In this document: piece by piece, positions 6,650 to 18,261 of the stretch
How the letters are laid out: every line of letters begins with the position of its first letter
Numbering within the stretch: the stretch's first letter is position 1
Origin: Azoarcus sp. DD4
Lineage (GTDB): Bacteria > Pseudomonadota > Gammaproteobacteria > Burkholderiales > Rhodocyclaceae
NCBI RefSeq assembly: GCF_006496635.1
Contig: NZ_CP022958.1
Location: forward strand, 5,336,078 to 5,400,077
Reading direction: 5' to 3'
Length of the DNA: 64,000 nucleotides
Made by a program: the position numbers and the translations under genes
The notes under the pieces: generated by a model
The model's input: only the letters and a program-made list of their open reading frames with translations
Database searches by the model: none
What the model was told of the DNA's origin: nothing

Positions 6650-8851
6650 TCAGCCGACGCGGCCGTCGCCCTTGACGCGGCCGATGCGCACCACTTCCTG
6701 CACCCGGCGCACGCCGCGCATGACGCGTGCGAGGTGCATGCGGTCGCGCACCTGCAACGTGAAGCTGAGCGCGATGTACGCGCCCTGCTCGTTGTCCATG
6801 CTGACGTTCTGGATGTTGCACTCTTCCTCGGAGATCACGCTCGCCACCTTGGCGAGCACGCCGCGGGCGTTCTTGGTAAGCACCCGGATGGTGACGTCGA
6901 ACATGCGGTCGTCGCCCGGCTCCCATTCGACATCCACCCAGCGGCCGCGGTCGCCACGCAGCTTGGCCACCACCGGACAATCGTGCAGGTGCACCTCCAG
7001 CCCCTGGCCCTTGCGGATGGTGCCGATGATGGGATCGCCCGGAATCGGGTGGCAGCAGCGTGCCAGCTGCACCGCGATGCCCTCGCTGCCGCGGATCATG
7101 ATGGCGCCGGCGGGCTTGGGCTTGATCACGTCCGGTCGGCCGGATTCCTGGTCCTGCGCCTGCGACAGCCGGCGCGCGACGATCACCGGCAGGCGCTTGC
7201 CCAGACCGATGTCGGAGAAGATCTCCTTCTTGCTGCGCACGCCGCGGTCGCGCAGGAAGCGGTCCCAGGCGAAGGTGGAGATCTGCCCCAGCGTGAGCCC
7301 GTGCGGACGCAGCGCCTGGTTGAGCAGGCGCTCGCCGAGCGCGACCGACTCTTCCTGCTGCGCGCTCTTGAGGAAGTGGCGGATCTGCGCGCGCGCCTTG
7401 CCGGTGCGCACATAGGACAGCCAGGCCGGATTGGGGTTGGCGTGGGCGGCAGTGATGATCTCGACCTGGTCGCCGTTGCGCAGCTCGGAGCGCAGCGGCA
7501 TCAGGTCGCCATTGATCCGGCAGGCGACGCAGCGGTTGCCGATGTCGGTATGCACCGCGTAGGCGAAATCGACCGGCGTCGAGCCCTTGGGCATGGAGAA
7601 GATCTTGCCCTTGGGCGAGAACACATAGACCTCGCCCGGGAAGAGGTCGATCTTGACGTGTTCGAGGAACTCGGTGGCCTCGCCCGAGGTGGATTGGAGT
7701 TCGAGCAGCGACTGCAGCCAGGAGTGCGTCTTCTGCTGCAGCTCGGTGAGCGTCTTCTCGTCTTCCTTGTACAGCCAGTGCGAAGCCACGCCGGTTTCGG
7801 CGATGTGGTGCATCTCGCGGGTGCGGATCTGCACTTCCACCGGGGTGCCGAAGGGACCGATCAGCGTGGTGTGCAGCGACTGGTAGCCATTGGCCTTGGG
7901 GATGGCCAGGTAGTCCTTGAACTTGCCCGGCACCGGCTTGTACATCGAGTGCAGCGCGCCGAGCGCGAGGTAACAGGCCGGCACATCGCGGACGATGACG
8001 CGGAAGCCATAGATGTCGAGCACCTGCGAGAAGGACAGGTGCTTTTCCACCATCTTGCGGTAGATGCCGTAGAGGTGTTTCTCGCGGCCCTGCACCTCGG
8101 CCGAAATCCCCCACTGCGGCAGCCGCTCCTCGATGCCCGCGAGCACCTTGCCCACCACTTCGCGGCGGTTGCCGCGCGCCGCCTTGATGGCCTTGGACAG
8201 CACCCGGTAACGCAGGGGATAGCGATGCTGGAAGGACAGTTCCTGCAGCTCGCGGTAGAGGTTGTTGAGCCCCAGCCGGTTGGCGATGGGCGCGTAGATC
8301 TCCAGCGTCTCGACCGCGATGCGGCGGCGCTTGGCCGGGCGCATGTAGTCCAGCGTGCGCATGTTGTGCAGCCGGTCGGCGAGCTTGACCAGGATGACGC
8401 GCAGGTCGCTGGCCATCGCCAGCAGCATCTTGCGGAAGTTCTCGGCCTGGGCCTCTTCCTGCGAGCGGAACTCTATCCTGTCGAGCTTGGACAGGCCGTC
8501 AACCAGCTCGGCCGAGGTCTTGCCGAAACGCTCGGCGATCTCCGCCTTGGAGATGTGGGTGTCCTCCATCACATCGTGGAGGAGCGCGGCGGTGAGCGCC
8601 TGGACGTCGAGATTCCAGTCGGCGACGATGGAAGCGACCGCGACCGGATGCGAGATGTAGGGTTCGCCGCTGATGCGGAACTGACCCTCGTGGGCTGCCG
8701 CAGCGAAATGGTAGGCGGCGTCGATGCGGCCGAGATCGTCGGCCTTCAGGTAACTGGCGAGCTTGTCGCGCAGCGCCGCAAAGTCGGGAGAGACATCGGC
8801 GGCGTGCGGCGACGGAGGCTGCAGGGGGGCAGATACGGCGGTGCTTTCCAT
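6650..8851 (-). CDS. spoT: Bifunctional (p)ppGpp synthetase/hydrolase SpoT
   Basis: A 733-aa RelA/SpoT homologue that makes and degrades the stringent-response alarmone. The N-terminal hydrolase domain is intact, with the HD motif at H92-D93 (ALLHDVMEDT), so it should hydrolyse ppGpp. The synthetase domain follows (about 230-370; GFRVIVRD, KFKDYLAIPKANGYQSLHTT). Then come the TGS domain (VFSPKGKIFSMPKGSTPVDFAYAVHTDIG), a conserved-cysteine region (LARCCHPIPGD) and a C-terminal ACT domain. It is the last gene of gmk-rpoZ-spoT, with a 26-bp gap after rpoZ. Length is usual for SpoT. Confidence 0.95.
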   Translation of the reverse strand: MESTAVSAPLQPPSPHAADVSPDFAALRDKLASYLKADDLGRIDAAYHFAAAAHEGQFRISGEPYISHPVAVASIVADWNLDVQALTAALLHDVMEDTHISKAEIAERFGKTSAELVDGLSKLDRIEFRSQEEAQAENFRKMLLAMASDLRVILVKLADRLHNMRTLDYMRPAKRRRIAVETLEIYAPIANRLGLNNLYRELQELSFQHRYPLRYRVLSKAIKAARGNRREVVGKVLAGIEERLPQWGISAEVQGREKHLYGIYRKMVEKHLSFSQVLDIYGFRVIVRDVPACYLALGALHSMYKPVPGKFKDYLAIPKANGYQSLHTTLIGPFGTPVEVQIRTREMHHIAETGVASHWLYKEDEKTLTELQQKTHSWLQSLLELQSTSGEATEFLEHVKIDLFPGEVYVFSPKGKIFSMPKGSTPVDFAYAVHTDIGNRCVACRINGDLMPLRSELRNGDQVEIITAAHANPNPAWLSYVRTGKARAQIRHFLKSAQQEESVALGERLLNQALRPHGLTLGQISTFAWDRFLRDRGVRSKKEIFSDIGLGKRLPVIVARRLSQAQDQESGRPDVIKPKPAGAIMIRGSEGIAVQLARCCHPIPGDPIIGTIRKGQGLEVHLHDCPVVAKLRGDRGRWVDVEWEPGDDRMFDVTIRVLTKNARGVLAKVASVISEEECNIQNVSMDNEQGAYIALSFTLQVRDRMHLARVMRGVRRVQEVVRIGRVKGDGRVG

Positions 8852-8877
8852 CGCACGAGTCCCCCCGGGGGCCGGGG

Positions 8878-9093
8878 TCAGGCCTGACCGCGGTTGAGCA
8901 TCTCGAGCCCGACCTTGCCGGCAGCCACTTCGCGCAGGGCGATGACCGTGGGCTTGTCCTTGTCGTGCGGGTCGAGTTCGATCTGCGGCGTGCCGCCGGC
9001 GGTCAGCTGACGCGCACGGTAGGTGGCGGCCAGCGTGAGCTGGAAGCGGTTCGGAATCCTTTTCAGGCAGTCTTCAACGGTGATGCGGGCCAT
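8878..9093 (-). CDS. rpoZ: RNA polymerase omega subunit
   Basis: A 71-aa protein beginning MARITVEDCLKRIPNRFQLTLAATYRARQ, the hallmark of bacterial omega, with KPTVIALREVAAGKVG near the C-terminus. Omega clamps the C-terminal tail of beta-prime, helps polymerase assembly and forms part of one ppGpp site, in keeping with its place between gmk and spoT. The start is 3 bp after the gmk stop, so the two are translationally close. Confidence 0.95.
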   Translation of the reverse strand: MARITVEDCLKRIPNRFQLTLAATYRARQLTAGGTPQIELDPHDKDKPTVIALREVAAGKVGLEMLNRGQA

Positions 9094-9096
9094 GGT

Positions 9097-9711
9097 TCAG
9101 TCCTGTTCGAGAAACGCAAAATACTGCGGATGGCGCAGATGCTGGTTGGCGTAGCGTAGCCGGGCGGCGCGCACGACTGCAACCAGATCGTCGAGCGCTT
9201 CATGCAACTCGTTGTTAACGATAACATAATCGAATTCACCGACGTGTCGCATCTCGCCCCGCGCGCCCAGCAGACGGCGGCTGATGACCTCGTCGCTGTC
9301 GGTACCGCGGCCGCGCAGGCGGTTTTCCAGCTCTTCTGCCGAGGGCGGCAGGATGAATACGCCGACCGCGTCCGGGAAGGCCTTGCGCACCTGCTGCGCC
9401 CCTTGCCAGTCGATTTCGAGCAGGGTGTCGCGGCCGGCGGCGAGCTGCTCCTTCAGCCAGACCTTGGAGGTGGCGTAATAGTTTCCGTGCACCTCGGCCC
9501 ATTCGAGGAACTCGCCGCGGTCGCGCAGCGCGCGAAAGGTGGGTACGTCGACGAAATGGTATTCCCGCCCGTCCTGCTCGCCCGGACGCGGCGCACGGGT
9601 CGTGTAGGAGATCGACAGCTGCACCTGGCGGTCGCGTTCGAGCAGGCCGCGCACCAGCGTGGTCTTGCCGGCACCGGAAGGCGCGGTGACGATGAAGAGG
9701 GTTCCGGGCAT
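9097..9711 (-). CDS. gmk: Guanylate kinase
   Basis: Phosphorylates GMP to GDP with ATP. It is 204 aa from ATG 9711, chosen for the AAGGA ribosome site upstream and the usual family length; an in-frame ATG at 9744 has no such site. The P-loop is at the very N-terminus (VTAPSGAGKTTLV). GMP-binding residues lie in SYTTRAPRPGEQDGREYHFV, and the LID follows in LRGRGTDSDEVISRRL. It is the first gene of gmk-rpoZ-spoT. Its usual upstream neighbour yicC lies 6.6 kb away, beyond the SOS cassette. Confidence 0.95.
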   Translation of the reverse strand: MPGTLFIVTAPSGAGKTTLVRGLLERDRQVQLSISYTTRAPRPGEQDGREYHFVDVPTFRALRDRGEFLEWAEVHGNYYATSKVWLKEQLAAGRDTLLEIDWQGAQQVRKAFPDAVGVFILPPSAEELENRLRGRGTDSDEVISRRLLGARGEMRHVGEFDYVIVNNELHEALDDLVAVVRAARLRYANQHLRHPQYFAFLEQD

Positions 9712-9963
9712 TGTTGCCGTCCTTGGTCGATTCGGGATGGACATCGTGACCCGGCCGCGGCGACAGCAAAAACGGCGGCACGGGTGCGCATACGACACCC
9801 GGCGGGCATCGAGCCCTCGCCACGGCACTGGGAAGGTCTCGATTGTAACGCCGGGATCAGCGGCCTGGCGCGCGTTCTCGTCGCCGGGGACCGCGGTCGC
9901 GGCGACGACGCAATGGCCCCTGCGCCGGATGGACTCCGGCCGGCTTGAAGCATGGCGCGTTGA

Positions 9964-9979
9964 CTGTATAAACTTACAG
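9964..9979 (+). promoter_or_regulatory. LexA (SOS) box upstream of imuA
   Basis: CTGTATAAACTTACAG fits CTGT-N8-ACAG, the LexA operator of gamma- and betaproteobacteria, with symmetric outer bases (A...T). It lies about 52 bp before the imuA ATG, as expected for SOS control of the imuA-imuB-dnaE2 operon. Confidence 0.85.
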
Positions 9980-10031
9980 TCAATTCAATCTTCGCACGAC
10001 GCCCGCCTCTGTGGCCGGCGTCGTCCGCTCC

Positions 10032-10769
10032 ATGGCCACTCGCGCTCCCGCCCTTGCCGAACTGCTGCAACGCGCCGACCTCTGGCGCGGCGGGCGGCTG
10101 GCCGGCGCTGCCGTGTCGGTGGTGGCGAGCGGCCATGCCGCGCTCGACGCGGCGCTGCCAGGCGGTGGCTGGCCCTGCGGCGAACTCACCGAACTGCTGT
10201 GCCGGGATGCCGGTATCGGCGAACTGTCGCTGTTGTTGCCCATACTCACCGCGCTCGACCGGGAAGCCGGCCCGATCGCGCTGGTGGCGCCGCCCTGGCG
10301 GGCCCACGCACCCGCCTGGCAAAGCGCCGGCGTGCCGCTCGACCGCCTGCTGGTGGTGGAAGCCGCAGCCGCCGATGCCGCCTGGGCCTGCGAACACCTG
10401 CTCGCCAGCGGCGCCCTCGCCGCACTGCTCGCCTGGCTGCCGGACAGCGATGCCCGCAGCCTGCGCCGCCTGCAGCTGGCGGCCCACGGCCGGCGCAGCC
10501 TGGCCTTCGTGTTCCGCCCGCACAGCGCAGTCGGCAATGCCTCGCCAGCGCCATTGCGGCTGCTGCTGAGCACCGGCGAAGAGAGCCTTGCGGTCGAGCT
10601 GATCAAGCGCCGCGGCCCGCCGCTGGCCCGGCCCTTGCAGTTGCAGGTGGCGCGGCCGCTGGCCTGGAACCGGCAACGCCCGCATCAGGCCGGCCCGGCC
10701 ACCGCCGGGCTCCCGGTCGCCGAGCGGCGCCCCTCGGCGCCCGAAGCCCGTCAGCTGGTACGGCCCTGA
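10032..10769 (+). CDS. imuA: ImuA, SOS translesion-synthesis factor
   Basis: A RecA-superfamily-like protein of about 245 aa (DLWRGGRL, then ALPGGGWPCGELTELL, a degenerate P-loop region, then GPIALVAPPWRAHAPAWQSAGV). ImuA works with ImuB and DnaE2 in damage-induced mutagenesis. It is first in the imuA-imuB-dnaE2 operon, 15 bp ahead of imuB and directly downstream of a LexA box. I chose ATG 10032; an in-frame GTG at 10011 would add 7 residues, and neither has a strong ribosome site. Its C-terminus is proline- and arginine-rich. Confidence 0.88.
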   Translation: MATRAPALAELLQRADLWRGGRLAGAAVSVVASGHAALDAALPGGGWPCGELTELLCRDAGIGELSLLLPILTALDREAGPIALVAPPWRAHAPAWQSAGVPLDRLLVVEAAAADAAWACEHLLASGALAALLAWLPDSDARSLRRLQLAAHGRRSLAFVFRPHSAVGNASPAPLRLLLSTGEESLAVELIKRRGPPLARPLQLQVARPLAWNRQRPHQAGPATAGLPVAERRPSAPEARQLVRP

Positions 10770-10784
10770 GCGGATGGATGCATC

Positions 10785-12209
10785 ATGCTGTGGCTCGCCC
10801 TGCATTTTCCCCGTCTCGCGGTGGAGGTCTTCGCCGCCGATCCGCCCGTCGCGGTGGTCGCCAGACAGCGCGTGGTGGTGGCCGACGAGCATGCCGAGGC
10901 GGCCGGCATCCTGCCCGGCATGCGGCTGTCCAGCGCCCTCGGCCTGGCCCCCGGACTCACGGTGCGTGACCTCGAACCAACACGCCAGCGCGCCGCGCTC
11001 GAAACCCTGGCCTGCTGGGCGGGCCAGTTCAGTCCGCAGCTGAGCCTCGCCTCGACCACCGAACTGGTACTGGAAATCCAAGGCAGCCTGCGGCTGTTCG
11101 GCGGCTTGCCCCGCCTGCTCGCGCAGGTGCGCGGCGAAGGCGCCGCACAGGGCTTTTCGCTGCGCCTCGGCCTCGCACCCACACCGCTCGCTGCCCAGTG
11201 GCTGGCACGCGCCGGAGTGGCACCGGAGGCGTCGACGGCAATGGGCGGCATCGACGACGCAGCGCTCGCCGCGCTGCCGGTCGCCGTCCTCGACCTTGCC
11301 GCCGCCGACCAGCGCCGTCTTGCCACCCTCGGCCTGCAGCGCATCGGCCAGTTGCTGGCCTTGCCGGCATCCGCCCTGGCACGCCGCTTCGGCCCCGAGC
11401 TGGCGCAGCAGCTTGCCCGCGCGACCGGTGCGCTGCCCGATCTGCGGCCGCCCTTCGCCTTTCCCGAACATTTCGCCCAGCGCCTGGAGCTGCCCGCCCG
11501 CGTCGATCATGCAGCGATGTTGTTGTTCGCCGCGCGCCGGCTGGTGATGGCACTCGCCGGCTGGCTGCAGGCGCGCGCCGCGGGGATGCGCGAATGCCAG
11601 CTCGAACTCATCCACGAGGACGCCGAGCCCAGCCGCCTGCTGCTCGCCTTCGCCACCGCCACGCGCGACCCGGAACGCCTGCTGCGGGTGCTGCGCGAAC
11701 GCCTCGATCGCCTCAGCCTGACCGCCCCGGTGGTGGAATTGCAGCTCTCCGCCACCACCGTCGAGACCCTTCCCGGCCACAGCGCCGGGCTGTTCGGCGA
11801 ACGCGGCGGCGAGGGCATCGCCCCGGTGGTCGAACGCCTGCGGGCACGGCTTGGTCGCGAGGCGGTGCACGGGCTGGCGGTGATCGCGGAGCACCGCCCC
11901 GAATGCGCTACCCGCGCCACCGACTGGCCGCAGCCGGGCAGCGGTGCCGCGCCCGTCACCGGCGGCGCCCGCCCGCTGTGGCTGCTGCCCGCACCGCGCG
12001 CACTCGCCGAACAGCGCGGCCGCCCCCAGCACGACGGCCCGCTGCGCCTGCTGACCCGCGCCGAACGCATCGAAAGCGGCTGGTGGGACGGCGGCGAAGG
12101 CAGCGGCGACCAGCGCCGCGACTACTTCGTCGCACTCAGCAGCCGCGGCGCCTGGCTGTGGGTGTTCCGCGACAGCCGCGGCTGGTGGCTGCACGGCCAC
12201 TTCGCCTGA
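10785..12209 (+). CDS. imuB: ImuB, catalytically inactive Y-family polymerase homologue
   Basis: A 474-aa Y-family (DinB/UmuC-like) protein. The catalytic acidic residue expected in the first strand is replaced (LWLALHFPRLAVEVF), as in other ImuB proteins, so it is thought to act as the hub joining DnaE2, ImuA and the beta clamp rather than as a polymerase. The fingers/palm region follows to about residue 230 and the little-finger-like region to about 360. The C-terminal ESGWWDGG...RDYFVALSSRGAWLWVFR...WWLHGHFA is typical of ImuB. The dnaE2 ATG abuts its TGA with no gap, implying translational coupling. Confidence 0.92.
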   Translation: MLWLALHFPRLAVEVFAADPPVAVVARQRVVVADEHAEAAGILPGMRLSSALGLAPGLTVRDLEPTRQRAALETLACWAGQFSPQLSLASTTELVLEIQGSLRLFGGLPRLLAQVRGEGAAQGFSLRLGLAPTPLAAQWLARAGVAPEASTAMGGIDDAALAALPVAVLDLAAADQRRLATLGLQRIGQLLALPASALARRFGPELAQQLARATGALPDLRPPFAFPEHFAQRLELPARVDHAAMLLFAARRLVMALAGWLQARAAGMRECQLELIHEDAEPSRLLLAFATATRDPERLLRVLRERLDRLSLTAPVVELQLSATTVETLPGHSAGLFGERGGEGIAPVVERLRARLGREAVHGLAVIAEHRPECATRATDWPQPGSGAAPVTGGARPLWLLPAPRALAEQRGRPQHDGPLRLLTRAERIESGWWDGGEGSGDQRRDYFVALSSRGAWLWVFRDSRGWWLHGHFA

Positions 12210-15413
<3,204 letters not shown>

Positions 15414-15428
15414 ACGGCGGGCGCCGCC

Positions 15429-15815
15429 TCACGACGCCGCCGCGGCATCCTCGCCGAACACCTCGCGCGCGGCGAACAGGCCGTTGAGCGCGGCCGGAAA
15501 ACCGGCATACACCGCCATCTGCATGATGGTCTCGACGATCTCGTCGCGGCTGACGCCGACGTTGAGCGCACCGCGGATATGCACCTTGAGCTGCGGCACG
15601 GCATTGCCCAGCGCGGTGAGCGCGGCGACCACCGCGATCTCGCGGCTGCGCAGGTCCAGCCCGGGGCGCGAGTAGATGTCGCCGAACGGAAACTCGATCA
15701 GGTAGCGGGCAAAGTCGGGGGCGATGTCGGCAAGGCTGGCGACGACGCGCTCGCCGGCTTCACCGTCGATCTCGCGCAGCCGCGCGAGGCCTGTTGCGTA
15801 ACGGTCCTGTTGCAT
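15429..15815 (-). CDS. Carboxymuconolactone decarboxylase (AhpD-like) family protein
   Basis: 128 aa from ATG 15815. The CMD fold is visible: DLRSREIAVVAALTALGNAVPQLKVHIRGALNVGVSRDEIVETIMQMAVYAGFPAALNGLFAAREVF, which matches PcaC-like proteins with the conserved His in KVHIRGALN. There is no CxxC pair, so it is not a peroxidase of the AhpD type. It overlaps the 3' end of the upstream merR-like gene by 56 bp in a different frame and is presumably its regulated partner. The true substrate is unknown; such proteins in MerR pairs are often linked to aromatic or electrophile responses. Confidence 0.82.
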   Translation of the reverse strand: MQQDRYATGLARLREIDGEAGERVVASLADIAPDFARYLIEFPFGDIYSRPGLDLRSREIAVVAALTALGNAVPQLKVHIRGALNVGVSRDEIVETIMQMAVYAGFPAALNGLFAAREVFGEDAAAAS

Positions 15816-16215
15816 GGGATTCCCTCTCATCGGTGGCGGACGACGGCAGGGAACGCTCGATGTCGCGGTAATGGCCGATCTTGGCCTGCAGCGCCGTGGC
15901 GGCCTGCTGCATCGCTTCGATGACGGCCAGCACCTCGGCCAGATGCGCTTCGAGCAGCGCACGGCGCGCACCCGCGGTGGCGTTCCCCTCGCTGCGCAGC
16001 CGCGCGAACGCCTGCATCTGCCCGATGGGCATGCGGGTGGCGCGCAGTCGCAGCAGGAATCCGATCCATTCGAGGTCGGCCGCGGCATAGCGCCGCTGCC
16101 CGCCCGGCGCCCGGGCCACCGGCGCGATCAGGCCGATGCGCTCGTAGTAGCGCAGGGTGTGGGCGGACAGGCCGGTGCGGCGCGCGACCTCGTCGATACT
16201 CAGATGGGATTCCAT
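15760..16215 (-). CDS. MerR-family transcription regulator
   Basis: A 151-aa MerR regulator from ATG 16215. The N-terminal winged HTH is clear (LSIDEVARRTGLSAHTLRYYERIGLIAPVARAPGGQRRYAAADLEWIGFLLRLRATRMPIGQM), followed by the dimerisation coiled coil (about 80-125). No metal-binding cysteines are present, so it is not a MerR/CueR-type metal sensor; it resembles regulators of small-molecule or aldehyde stress. It sits behind its own MerR-type promoter with a 19-bp spacer. The 3' end overlaps the decarboxylase gene by 56 bp. Confidence 0.88.
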   Translation of the reverse strand: MESHLSIDEVARRTGLSAHTLRYYERIGLIAPVARAPGGQRRYAAADLEWIGFLLRLRATRMPIGQMQAFARLRSEGNATAGARRALLEAHLAEVLAVIEAMQQAATALQAKIGHYRDIERSLPSSATDERESHATGPLRNRPRAAARDRR

Positions 16216-16222
16216 GGGAACG

Positions 16223-16253
16223 ATGCTAGAAGTTCGAGTGCGCTCGAAGTCAA
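16223..16253 (-). promoter_or_regulatory. MerR-type promoter with 19-bp spacer and operator
   Basis: On the minus strand TTGACT (16253-16248) and TAGCAT (16228-16223) are separated by exactly 19 bp, the over-long spacing that MerR regulators correct by DNA distortion. The palindrome TTCGAG-TGCG-CTCGAA (16233-16248) fills the spacer and shares its last base with the -35. Only 7 nt separate the -10 from the ATG at 16215, so the transcript is probably leaderless or nearly so. Confidence 0.75.
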
Positions 16254-16339
16254 GCACCGCGCACCGGCCGCGGTCAAATGCCGGCTACATCGCAGGCGGG
16301 CAGCGCGATGCGCCGCCGCGGGAAAAACGCTGCTGGGCC

Positions 16340-17206
16340 TCACTCGATGTTCTGCACCTGCTCGCGCATCTGCTCGATCAGCACCTTGAGCTCCATCGCG
16401 ATGCCGGTGATGTCGGTAGCGGCAGACTTGGAAGCCAGGGTGTTGGCTTCGCGGTTGAGTTCCTGCATCAGGAAGTCCAGCCGCTTGCCGGCCGCACCGC
16501 CGGCCTTGAGGATGCGCTCGACCTCGTCGAGGTGGGTGGCGAGCCGCGACAGTTCCTCGGCGACGTCGATCCGCTGGGCGAACAGCGCCACTTCCTGGCG
16601 CACGCGGTCCTCGTCGAGCGAGGCCACCGCATCGCGCAGGCGGGCGGTGAGCTTGTCCTGGTATTCGGCGACGATGGCCGGCATGCGGGGCGTCGCCACC
16701 GCCACCAGTTCGCGCATGCGCACCACGCGCTCACGGATCATGGCGGCGAGCTTGTCGCCCTCGCGGCGACGGGTGGCGACCAGTTCGTCGAGCGCGGCCC
16801 CGGCCAGTTCGGCGATCGCCGGCTGCATCTGCTCGAAGGCGAGGCTGTCGTCGGCCAGCATGCCGGGCCAGCGCAGCACCTCGCCCACCGACATCGGCGC
16901 GGCATCCGGGAACTGGCGGCGCACCGCGGCCTGCGCTTCGGTGAGCTGGCCGAGCAGGGTGTTGTTGAGTGCCAGGCTGCGCGGCGCGGCGTCGTTGGCA
17001 TGCAGGTTGAGCCGGCATTCGACCTTGCCGCGGGTCAGGCGCGCGGCGATCTGCTCGCGGATCGCCGGTTCGGCCTGGCGCAGGTCCTCGACGATGCGGA
17101 AGGACAAATCCAGGTAGCGGGAATTGACGCTGCGCAGCTCGAGATGAAGGCTAACGGGCCCAAGATCGCGGGTCTGAACCGCGAAACCGGTCATGCTGTG
17201 GATCAT
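16340..17206 (-). CDS. yicC: YicC-family endoribonuclease
   Basis: A 288-aa protein with MIHSMTGFAVQTRDLGPVSLHLELRSVNSRYLDLSFRI at the N-terminus and the conserved C-terminal block GKRLDFLMQELNREANTLASKSAATDITGIAMELKVLIEQMREQVQNIE. YicC proteins are endoribonucleases; the E. coli member takes part in RNA decay and sRNA turnover. ATG 17206 gives the normal length. It diverges from the kinase gene with 93 bp between them. In many relatives yicC stands directly before gmk; here the SOS cassette and MerR pair lie between them. Confidence 0.93.
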   Translation of the reverse strand: MIHSMTGFAVQTRDLGPVSLHLELRSVNSRYLDLSFRIVEDLRQAEPAIREQIAARLTRGKVECRLNLHANDAAPRSLALNNTLLGQLTEAQAAVRRQFPDAAPMSVGEVLRWPGMLADDSLAFEQMQPAIAELAGAALDELVATRRREGDKLAAMIRERVVRMRELVAVATPRMPAIVAEYQDKLTARLRDAVASLDEDRVRQEVALFAQRIDVAEELSRLATHLDEVERILKAGGAAGKRLDFLMQELNREANTLASKSAATDITGIAMELKVLIEQMREQVQNIE

Positions 17207-17299
17207 GGATGGGGGTCTCCGGGAAGCTGCCGTGATCGATTACACTGCAGGCCCATACAAGAAAATGCCGCGGGAAGCCGAATCTTAGCGCTCCACCAG

Positions 17300-18250
17300 A
17301 TGCCGCCTCAAGCAAACTGCGCCCTCCCCGCCGGCTTCCAGCTCGATCGTTACCGTATCGAGCGCCAGCTGTCACTGGGCGGCTTCTCCATCGTCTACCT
17401 GGCGTATGACGAAGACGACGGCAATGCGGTGGCGATCAAGGAATACCTGCCGAACTCGCTGGCACTGCGCAAGGAAGGCCAGATCGAGCCCGTCGTACCT
17501 GAAGAAAACCAGCCCGCCTTCCGCTACGGCATGAAGTGCTTCTTCGAGGAAGGCCGTTCGCTCGCCAAGCTGATGCATCCCAACGTCGTGCGGGTGCTCA
17601 ATTTCTTCCGCGCCAACAACACCGTGTACATGGTGATGCAGTTCGAGCGCGGCCGCACGCTGCACGACTACATCCAGAAGCACCGGGGCGATGTCGGCGA
17701 GCGCTTCATCCGCGCGGTGTTCACCCGCATGCTCAACGGCCTGCGCGAAGTCCATGCGCACAAGCTGCTGCACCTGGACATCAAGCCGTCCAACATCTAC
17801 CTGCGCACCGACGGCACGCCGGTGCTGCTCGACTTCGGCGCCGCCCGCCAGACCCTGGCGCTCGAGCAGCCCATGCTCAAGCCGATGTACACGCCGGGCT
17901 TCGCCTCGCCGGAGCAGCTCGGCCACCGCGAGGCGCTGGGCCCGTGGAGCGACATCTACAGCGTGGGCGCCAGCATCTATGCCTGCATCGTCGGCTGTGC
18001 GCCGCCGCGCTCGGACGAGCGGGTCAAGCAGGACACGCTCCAGCAGATATCCAGATCACATGCCGGGCGCTATTCTGCCCAGCTGCTCGAACTGATCGAG
18101 TGGAGCCTGAAGCTCGACCCGCTCGAACGGCCGCAGAGCGTCTACACCCTGCAAAAGGCACTGATGCAGAAAGAGGCGGGCGAACCGATGCCGGCCTCGT
18201 GGTTCACCGACCTGGGCGCACGGCTCAAATCCTTCATCGGCCGCGGCTGA
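17300..18250 (+). CDS. Serine/threonine protein kinase
   Basis: A 316-aa Hanks-type kinase without membrane segments. The glycine loop is shortened (LSLGGFSIVY). Other residues are the ATP lysine K47 (VAIKEYLP), catalytic D160 in LLHLDIKPSNIYL, the metal-binding D178 in LLDFGAARQ, and the activation/APE region PMYTPGFASPEQLG. Everything needed for catalysis is present. It is followed 11 bp later by a PP2C phosphatase, making a phosphorylation/dephosphorylation pair. The related gene sets in Proteobacteria vary in role (some belong to type VI secretion); no such genes are nearby, so the target is unknown. Confidence 0.92.
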   Translation: MPPQANCALPAGFQLDRYRIERQLSLGGFSIVYLAYDEDDGNAVAIKEYLPNSLALRKEGQIEPVVPEENQPAFRYGMKCFFEEGRSLAKLMHPNVVRVLNFFRANNTVYMVMQFERGRTLHDYIQKHRGDVGERFIRAVFTRMLNGLREVHAHKLLHLDIKPSNIYLRTDGTPVLLDFGAARQTLALEQPMLKPMYTPGFASPEQLGHREALGPWSDIYSVGASIYACIVGCAPPRSDERVKQDTLQQISRSHAGRYSAQLLELIEWSLKLDPLERPQSVYTLQKALMQKEAGEPMPASWFTDLGARLKSFIGRG

Positions 18251-18261
18251 CGGGAGCTCAA

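Noticed and set aside
9453..9711. Longer gmk beginning at 9828 or 9744
   Set aside because: The extra N-terminal residues are basic and unlike guanylate kinase; ATG 9711 has the better ribosome site and gives the standard 204 residues.
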